Assembly: GCA_031266855.1 (NCBI GenBank)
Contig: JAISAF010000214.1
Span: forward strand, 1-10,707
DNA: 10,707 bases
DNA from: Spirochaetales bacterium
Lineage (GTDB): Bacteria > Spirochaetota > Spirochaetia > DTKZ01
Direction of reading: 5' to 3'
The notes under the pieces were generated by a model. That model made no database searches and had not been told where the DNA came from. It saw only the letters and a program-made list of their open reading frames with translations. Shown in pieces: positions 6,064-10,707 of this stretch (positions are counted from its first letter, which is position 1; every line of letters begins with the position of its first letter). A program made the translations under genes and the position numbers.

Positions 6064-8790
6064 CTACTGATACTCCGCGACGCTGATATTCCCGACCCGG
6101 TAGTTGTAGGAGTGCTCATTGATTTCGAAGGACAGCTCCTCGTCTTTTGCGTGATTCAGAAGCTCGTTGCCCAGCGGTGACAAATAGGAGATAATCAGGT
6201 TGGCAGGATCGGATTCCCAGGGGCCAAGAATTGTGTAGCGCTCCTCGGCGCTGTTATCCTTGTTAAAAAGCGTAACGCTGGTTCCAAAGCAAATCTTCGA
6301 AATATCCACGTCCTTCGCGTAAATAATTTGGGCTTTTTCCAGTTCTTCGGTAAGTTTTCCGACCTGGGTGTTCAGAAGTTCCTGCCGTTCCTTTGCCGCC
6401 TTGTACTCGGCGTTTTCCCGCAGATCCCCCAACTCGATGGCCGCGCCGATTTCCTTTGAGTTGGCGGGAATATCCACTTCGATAATCTGTTGCAAGGTTT
6501 TCTGTTTCTGTTCGTAACTGGAAGCGCTGACGTAAAAGCCGCGGCTTGCCACAACTTCGATTTCCGCCTGTCCGATAAACTTGAAGGAGGGGAACCGCTC
6601 GTGAATGCGCGCCCTGAGTTCCAGCTTGATGGCGTCATCGACCGACTGGATATCCCAGATAAGGGTATATACCCTGCTTACCGGCTCCTCGTCCTCCGTA
6701 GCGATAAACTTCTCCACGCGTTTTTCGTCCTCAAAAAGATAGGAATGAATTTGTTTATTCAGCTTGCGGTTTTCACTGACATCTTTCCTGTTTTCAATTT
6801 CGCGGAAGGAAATATCCAGAAGGTGAATCGAGGATATAAGAATTTTTTCGTACTTCACATTCAGCAGTTCGTACCAGTGGCTGGAAAAAAAGTTTTTCAC
6901 CAGCCAGATAAAGGTAACGCGGTTTTCCCGGTATCCGTTTATGATATGCAGGAAAAAATCACGCAGGGCTTCCTCGCCGCTGGCCGAGATAAGCTCGTCA
7001 AGCACCTGGCGCGAAAGGATATGGGGAAAAAGCGTAATAAAGAGTTTCTGCCATTGAGGAGAGTTTTTTCTGATTTGAAGCAGAAGTTCCTTTTTCAGAT
7101 TCGCGTTCTCGACCTTCTGGAAAATCTCCTCGATGTTTTCAACCTGGTCCAGAATTGTCTTAAAGTTTATCGCGATTCCCGGATTAAGGTAGGGGTATTT
7201 CGCTATGATTTTCGCGACAAGGAGAAAGCTTGAAAGAACCTGCTCATTTACCGTCGTAAAGGAACGGATGAAGCCGGTAAAATACTCCAGCATTTCTCCG
7301 AAGGATTCCGCGTTCTCTTCGATGTTCTTCATGTTAAAAGCGTAATCTTCGATGATTTCCACCCGGTTAAAAAAGTTTTTTTCCGCCTTGAAACGGTTTA
7401 AGGTTTTTTCCTCAAGGGAAACCGGCTGGGAGCGTACCTCGAAATAATCGGCCTTATCGGACAGGTTTCCGAAATTATTGTCTTCTTTCAGGACACGCCG
7501 CGCGTTCGTACTCCAGGCCATCCATTCTCCCGCGGACAAAATAGCAGGAACCAGTTCCGTCTTGATTTTTTTCATATCGGCGGCGTTCCCAAGGCTTCTG
7601 ATAACGGTCTTCAGAGCCCAGGGAATATCGTTCTTGATTCTATGATGCAGTTTTTCCTTGCTCATGCCGCTTTTGAGAACCCAGATATGCTGTTTCCCAA
7701 GTATCTGCAAAGCGCTTACCGCCATTTTCAGGGACATTTTATGATGCCGCTTTTTCACGAAATCAATCTCGATAATATCGTCCTTGATGTTTTTTATCTG
7801 ACCGACGCCCCATTCACGGTGAAAAACAAAATTCCCGGCGTCAAAGGCGATATGCTTCTCAAAATCCGCGATGGCTTCGTGGATATTCCTCCAGGACTGC
7901 GTCAGGTTTGAAATTCTGATATACTCCTCAAGCTGGCTGTGCGCGGCGTATTTCTGCCGGTAGCATTCTGTAATTTCCTTGCGGCCCCAGGGACTTTTCG
8001 CATCGTACTCCAGAATACGTTTTAAGATCGCGATGGCTGTATCCCACTGTTTTCCCTTTTTGTAGCAGGGGAAAAGGTCTTCCAGAAGCTGTACCGCCCT
8101 GTCCTCGCTGATGATTTTCGCGATTTTCTTTTCCGCGTGATAGAAAAATTCCGTCTCGTAAGGACAGTAATCAATCAGTTTATGCCAAATATCCCTGATG
8201 TTGGTAAAGAGCTTTTTACCGATAAAGCGGTGCAGGGCCTTCTTGTAGTAATCAACGGCCTCCTCGCGGTGTCCCTGCTGATCTTTACGTTCAGCAAGAT
8301 TCTTAACGATTTCCGCTTCTTCGTAGTCAACGCGGATCAGGCGTTCCCATATTTCATACATTTTGCCGTTTTCGTTTTCGTTGTTGTAGGTATCGGCAAG
8401 GGTACGCAGGGCGAATTTGTTTTCCCCGAATTCAAGAATCCGCTGACACAGGAACTCGACAATGCCCCATTTATGGTTATCTGTAAAAATACTGATAAGG
8501 GTAACAAGGTGCGAATCATCCACAAGCTGCTGGCTTAGGGAAATAATCCCCGAAAGGTACAGGGCAATAATGCTGTTCTTCATGTGGTGCAGATGTTCTA
8601 CGCAAATTTCCTTTACCGCGTCCTGAGCGGAATCGCGGATTATCTCTTCAAGAGTTTTGTCAAGTTCCTGAAAGTTATGAATCGTATAACTGTTCAAGGT
8701 TGCCCGTGTCCACTTCTCCTCGTTCAGCAGTTCATGAACACTCCTGGCAACCTTTTCGATATTTTCCGTATTTTCCGTATTTTCAGACAT
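6064..8790 (-). CDS. greA: Transcription elongation factor GreA with long N-terminal extension
   Basis: GreA enters the RNA polymerase secondary channel and stimulates cleavage of backtracked RNA. The C-terminal part (about residues 748-908) is a full Gre module: a coiled-coil hairpin with GDLRENAEYKAAKE at 788-801, carrying the tip acids Asp789 and Glu792 (E. coli D41 and E44), then the globular domain (FGTSVTLFN, YTILGPWE, ISYLSPLGNELL). The first 740 residues are mostly helical and TPR-like (for example 160-190, REEAVDYYKKAL). A small beta segment at 321-362 (FVFHREWGVGQIKNI, IIEIDFVKKRHH) looks Tudor- or CarD-like. Ordinary GreA is about 160 residues; I recall the 900-residue form as a spirochaete feature. 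ATG 8790 is preceded by GGGAG with suitable spacing. It lies 13 bp after the TPR gene in the same operon. Repeated GAAAATACG units encode ENTENTEN at the N-terminus. Confidence 0.95.
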   Translation of the reverse strand: MSENTENTENIEKVARSVHELLNEEKWTRATLNSYTIHNFQELDKTLEEIIRDSAQDAVKEICVEHLHHMKNSIIALYLSGIISLSQQLVDDSHLVTLISIFTDNHKWGIVEFLCQRILEFGENKFALRTLADTYNNENENGKMYEIWERLIRVDYEEAEIVKNLAERKDQQGHREEAVDYYKKALHRFIGKKLFTNIRDIWHKLIDYCPYETEFFYHAEKKIAKIISEDRAVQLLEDLFPCYKKGKQWDTAIAILKRILEYDAKSPWGRKEITECYRQKYAAHSQLEEYIRISNLTQSWRNIHEAIADFEKHIAFDAGNFVFHREWGVGQIKNIKDDIIEIDFVKKRHHKMSLKMAVSALQILGKQHIWVLKSGMSKEKLHHRIKNDIPWALKTVIRSLGNAADMKKIKTELVPAILSAGEWMAWSTNARRVLKEDNNFGNLSDKADYFEVRSQPVSLEEKTLNRFKAEKNFFNRVEIIEDYAFNMKNIEENAESFGEMLEYFTGFIRSFTTVNEQVLSSFLLVAKIIAKYPYLNPGIAINFKTILDQVENIEEIFQKVENANLKKELLLQIRKNSPQWQKLFITLFPHILSRQVLDELISASGEEALRDFFLHIINGYRENRVTFIWLVKNFFSSHWYELLNVKYEKILISSIHLLDISFREIENRKDVSENRKLNKQIHSYLFEDEKRVEKFIATEDEEPVSRVYTLIWDIQSVDDAIKLELRARIHERFPSFKFIGQAEIEVVASRGFYVSASSYEQKQKTLQQIIEVDIPANSKEIGAAIELGDLRENAEYKAAKERQELLNTQVGKLTEELEKAQIIYAKDVDISKICFGTSVTLFNKDNSAEERYTILGPWESDPANLIISYLSPLGNELLNHAKDEELSFEINEHSYNYRVGNISVAEYQ
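8760..8784 (-). repeat. 9-bp tandem repeat in the greA start region
   Basis: The plus-strand unit TATTTTCCG occurs at 8760-8768 and 8769-8777 with a partial third copy to 8784. It encodes the ENT tripeptide repeat near the GreA N-terminus. The unit length keeps the reading frame, so gain or loss would only change the number of ENT units. Confidence 0.75.
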
Positions 8791-8803
8791 TTTTTTCTCC
8801 CGC

Positions 8804-9760
8804 CTATTTTGTATATTCTTCGTACAGAGCCGGACTGAGTTCCCTGATTTTCAGCATAACCTCGTCAATTTTTTCCCGGCTCTCTTTCGTCATGCGGTAA
8901 TGGTCAATCAGCCAGAAATAACGGTTGACAAGCCGCGCCAGCGGCGAAGCCGCCTTTTTTTGCGCATTTTCCCGCATTTCCATCTCCATCGTATAAATTG
9001 ACTGCCTCAGTTTTCCGTATTCAAGCGGCCGCAGTTCCCGCTTGATATTCAGAACATTGAACAGCACCCCATACACAGGCATCCATTCCGAAAGTTCCGC
9101 GCCCTCCATTCCCATGTCCCGCAGTTTGTCCGCGAGGCGGCAGATCATGGCGGACTCAATACTTTCAAGATCAACCGCCGCCGGATTAATAAAAAACGCC
9201 TCGCGGAAAAACGCCTTGGAAATCTGCGCCTCGCCTACCAGCGCATAGCAGTCAGCCAGCTCCGCGATGATTTCCGCGTTTTCCTTTTTAATCTGATTCG
9301 CCGCGTCAAGATGCTGCAAAGCCTTGTCATACTCGCCCAAAGCCTTGTAACACCTTCCGATACGCATCAGAAGATCGGCGTCCTTGAAACCCGTCACAGA
9401 AGAATCAATAAGCGATTCATACATCACAAGAGCCGTGCGGAAAACAAGCCCCTTAAAAGCCCTCATACAGCGTTCCGGCACATCCCCGCCCCGGGAAGCA
9501 AAAACAGGAAAACCCTTCCACTGCGACAGGAGATACCCGGCCTTCTCGTAATCGCTGGGATACTTTCCAAGAGTCTCAAACCTGTCCTGCCAGTACTTTG
9601 AACACCTCAGAAACGCGGCAAGCTCCTGATCCTCAAAATACGTCCCCAGCGCGGACTGAATCTTTCCGATTGCCGCATCGAAATTCTGCTCCCCCACAAG
9701 CTCATAGGCCGAAGCCAGAAGAGTATTCAAATCTGTATTTTGTACCGAGACATTTTCCAT
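8804..9760 (-). CDS. TPR-repeat protein, first gene of the greA operon
   Basis: This is a 318-residue soluble protein without signal peptide or membrane segment. Two adjoining tetratricopeptide repeats are clear at about 128-161 (LLMRIGRCYKALGEYDKALQHLDAA) and 162-195 (AEIIAELADCYALVGEAQISKAFFREAFFINP). A weaker TPR-like helix pair is at 10-43 (LASAYELVGEQNFDAAIGKIQSAL). The C-terminal third is charged and helical, without known motifs. TPR proteins bind other proteins, so a cytoplasmic adaptor is likely. It is cotranscribed with greA (13-bp gap), so it may work with the TPR-like extension of GreA at RNA polymerase; this is inference. The ATG at 9760 has no Shine-Dalgarno and sits 14 bases after a strong -10 box. 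No other in-frame Met lies nearby (the next is around residue 99), so I keep this start. Confidence 0.85.
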   Translation of the reverse strand: MENVSVQNTDLNTLLASAYELVGEQNFDAAIGKIQSALGTYFEDQELAAFLRCSKYWQDRFETLGKYPSDYEKAGYLLSQWKGFPVFASRGGDVPERCMRAFKGLVFRTALVMYESLIDSSVTGFKDADLLMRIGRCYKALGEYDKALQHLDAANQIKKENAEIIAELADCYALVGEAQISKAFFREAFFINPAAVDLESIESAMICRLADKLRDMGMEGAELSEWMPVYGVLFNVLNIKRELRPLEYGKLRQSIYTMEMEMRENAQKKAASPLARLVNRYFWLIDHYRMTKESREKIDEVMLKIRELSPALYEEYTK

Positions 9761-9774
9761 AAGCCGAAAAAACT

Positions 9775-9802
9775 ATTATATCACGAAATACTTATTAGTC
9801 AA
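9775..9802 (-). promoter_or_regulatory. Strong sigma-70 promoter of the TPR-greA operon
   Basis: On the minus strand TTGACT (9802-9797) and TATAAT (9780-9775) are separated by 16 bp: five and six consensus matches. The ATG at 9760 is 14 bases beyond the -10, so the leader would be only about 7 nt, reading T-rich (AGTTTTTTCGGCTT) with no ribosome site. Confidence 0.8.
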
Positions 9803-9832
9803 TGCGCCCGGCGGACAGGAATTTGTACCACA

Positions 9833-9989
9833 GGTTTTTTGGCGCCTTTCCGGGGTCTGCCCGCGGCAGCCCCCGGAAACCGGGCTTTCCGCTCCAAGTC
9901 CTCGGATTTGCCCAGGATGCATGGGCGAGCTGCGATTTTGCTAAAGAAAAATCGCGACCAGCCAATGCAAATCCTGTGGGCTTTCCGCT
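9833..9989 (-). repeat. Hairpin module A, copy 4, enlarged by a nested module
   Basis: Read on the minus strand, AGCGGAAAGCCCACAGG starts at 9989. The hairpin I arms GGATTTGC and GCAAATCC (plus 9904-9911 and 9967-9974) are identical to copy 2, but the 4-base loop is replaced by 55 bases holding a module B. CGAGGACTTGGAGCGGAAAGCCCGG follows. Hairpin II (9847-9861 with 9865-9879, one mismatch, loop CGC) has a TTTCCGGGG stem without T and A runs. The word GGCGCCAAAAAA left beside it (plus 9835-9846) looks like a remaining arm of a copy-1 type hairpin. Confidence 0.8.
9912..9963 (-). repeat. Hairpin module B nested in the loop of module A copy 4
   Basis: Read on the minus strand: GGCTGGTC (9963-9956), hairpin GCGATTTT with AAAATCGC (plus 9932-9939 and 9948-9955, loop of 8), then GCTCGCCCATGCATCCTGG (9930-9912). 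The flanks match 106-157 exactly, including the 19-base right flank, and the length is the same 52 nt; only the hairpin core differs. Confidence 0.85.
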
Positions 9990-10017
9990 GCAATCCCTGG
10001 CGCGGCGCACCAGCGGC

Positions 10018-10055
10018 TGGCCCCGCGAATTTGCTAAGGCAAATTCGCGGGGCCA
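10018..10055. repeat. Perfect 17-bp hairpin
   Basis: TGGCCCCGCGAATTTGC (10018-10034) pairs perfectly with its reverse complement at 10039-10055, loop TAAG. The inner CGAATTTGC is also the inner stem of the hairpin at 63-87. It is the longest perfect stem in the window and is not followed by a T run, so it is not a standard terminator. Confidence 0.85.
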
Positions 10056-10085
10056 ATAAGGTTGCGGGGCGATCAAACCCGCCGC

Positions 10086-10123
10086 GCGGGCGGCAGCTTG
10101 AGAATCAGCCTGTGTACGATTCT
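10086..10123 (-). repeat. GCTGCCGCC word with small hairpin
   Basis: On the minus strand GATTCT and AGAATC (plus 10118-10123 and 10101-10106, loop of 11) are followed by GCTGCCGCC (10097-10089). It is a small relative of the modules at 4682 and 10447. Confidence 0.45.
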
Positions 10124-10157
10124 GTGTGTTTATCGTAACAAACAGCCATAAACCCTC

Positions 10158-10186
10158 TTGATCTTATTACGAATCTATTATATAAC
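10158..10186 (+). promoter_or_regulatory. Probable sigma-70 promoter of tRNA-Val
   Basis: TTGATC (10158-10163) and TATAAC (10181-10186) are separated by 17 bp. Transcription from about 10193 would give a 5' leader of roughly 50 nt before the mature tRNA. The stretch is AT-rich compared with the repeats before it. Confidence 0.65.
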
Positions 10187-10245
10187 CATCAAGGAATAGC
10201 GGGAAGGCCCAAAATACTTTAGGCCGCTTCGCGGAAATCCATACC

Positions 10246-10318
<73 letters not shown>

Positions 10319-10407
10319 TATACTTTTCCCTTTGACACGAAAACTGACCCATAATTCATGGAATATCGTAAAAAAATTACCGCAAAGCCGAAGAAGTAGT
10401 CTCTCAA
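10319..10407. other. Spacer after tRNA-Val, no feature seen
   Basis: This is a moderately AT-rich spacer. I see no gene and no clear terminator after the tRNA (no stem followed by a T run). A TTGACA at 10332-10337 has no -10 at proper spacing. Confidence 0.5.
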
Positions 10408-10707
10408 CGACCAGCCCCTGGTGGCAAAATCGCGAAGCGATTTTGCGCTGCCGCCCGGCAGCCGGTTGGTGATAAATACGTGCACAGCGCTACGCGCTGT
10501 GCACGGTGGCAAACCCCGCAATTTTGTCTGAACAAAATTGCGACCGTCTGGTTATTGCAGGTAATTGCCAATGGCAATTACCTGCCCGCTAAATTGCCTG
10601 TGGCAATTTAGCGGCCTATTTCTGAGCTGCCATGCGCAAGGGATTGGAGGGATGCGAAGCAGCCACGGCGCGAAGCGCCGGGGCCGTAGCGATAGCGGAG
10701 TCCCGGA
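10408..10707 (+). repeat. Array of perfect hairpins with different stems
   Basis: No gene is visible. Six perfect hairpins follow one another: 10424-10433/10437-10446 (GCAAAATCGC, loop GAA); 10479-10490/10494-10505 (CGTGCACAGCGC, loop TAC); 10517-10527/10532-10542 (CGCAATTTTGT, loop CTGA); 10557-10569/10573-10585 (GCAGGTAATTGCC, loop AAT); 10586-10598/10602-10614 (CCGCTAAATTGCC, loop TGT); and a short one at 10666-10671/10675-10680 (CGGCGC, loop GAA). The fourth and fifth are directly adjacent. Linkers carry family words: CGACCAGCCCC (10408-10418), GCTGCCGCC (10447-10455) and GCGCAAGGGATTGGAG (10634-10649). None is followed by a T run. The array reaches the window end and probably continues. 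Confidence 0.85.

Noticed and set aside
6490..7233. 247-residue plus-strand frame
   Set aside because: It lies opposite greA; no start signal and no recognisable domain.
10059..10078. Possible attachment-site copy of the tRNA-Val 3' end (gatcaaacccg against gttcaaacccg)
   Set aside because: The match is only about 10 bases with a mismatch, and no integrase gene or second tRNA end is present.
10332..10360. TTGACA promoter after the tRNA
   Set aside because: The nearest -10-like sequence (ATAATT) is only 13 bp away, too close, and no gene follows.
10424..10680. CRISPR array
   Set aside because: There is no constant repeat with regular unique spacers; the hairpins themselves differ in sequence and spacing.

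Overview
The window looks like a chromosomal segment from a spirochaete of the Treponema group. The main reason is a 908-residue GreA: a normal GreA domain at the C-terminus behind an N-terminal helical extension of about 740 residues. As far as I recall, this long form is typical of Treponema and Borrelia. The tgt-murJ neighbourhood also fits, since I recall the same pair side by side in Borrelia. The roughly balanced base composition and very repeat-rich intergenic DNA would suit a host-associated (for example insect-gut) treponeme, but that placement is inference.

Layout. 1-290 is gene-free DNA built from short hairpin modules. 332-4496 (+) is a tight three-gene operon: tgt (queuine/preQ1 insertion into tRNA), murJ (lipid II flippase; overlaps tgt by 20 bp) and an exported HEAT-repeat protein (its ATG directly follows the murJ stop). 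4497-4903 is repeat-rich spacer ending in a promoter. 4914-5825 (+) is an AT-rich gene for an exported tyrosine-rich protein of unknown function, bracketed by 13-bp direct repeats. 5826-6063 is a convergent spacer with another hairpin module. 9760-6064 (-) is a two-gene operon, a TPR protein followed by greA, with a near-consensus promoter. 9803-10245 is repeat-rich spacer ending in a tRNA promoter. 10246-10318 is tRNA-Val(TAC). 10319-10707 is gene-free and holds an array of perfect hairpins.

How the genes work together. The left operon joins a tRNA-modification enzyme to cell-envelope functions (peptidoglycan precursor flipping and a probable periplasmic scaffold protein). The right operon joins a protein-interaction scaffold to a transcript-cleavage factor, so the two products may act together at RNA polymerase. 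Both operons appear to start transcription only a few bases before the first ATG with no Shine-Dalgarno sequence, whereas the downstream genes have purine-rich ribosome sites.

The most unusual content is non-coding. A family of modular elements occupies every larger spacer and was not seen in the genes. Each module has well-conserved single-stranded flanks and a short hairpin whose stem is perfect or nearly perfect yet often differs from copy to copy, usually with a GC-loop-GC apex and a 3-4 nt loop. One copy carries a second module inside its hairpin loop, and one region strings five long perfect hairpins and a sixth short one together. I do not recognise this as a named family; it is the best candidate here for something undescribed.
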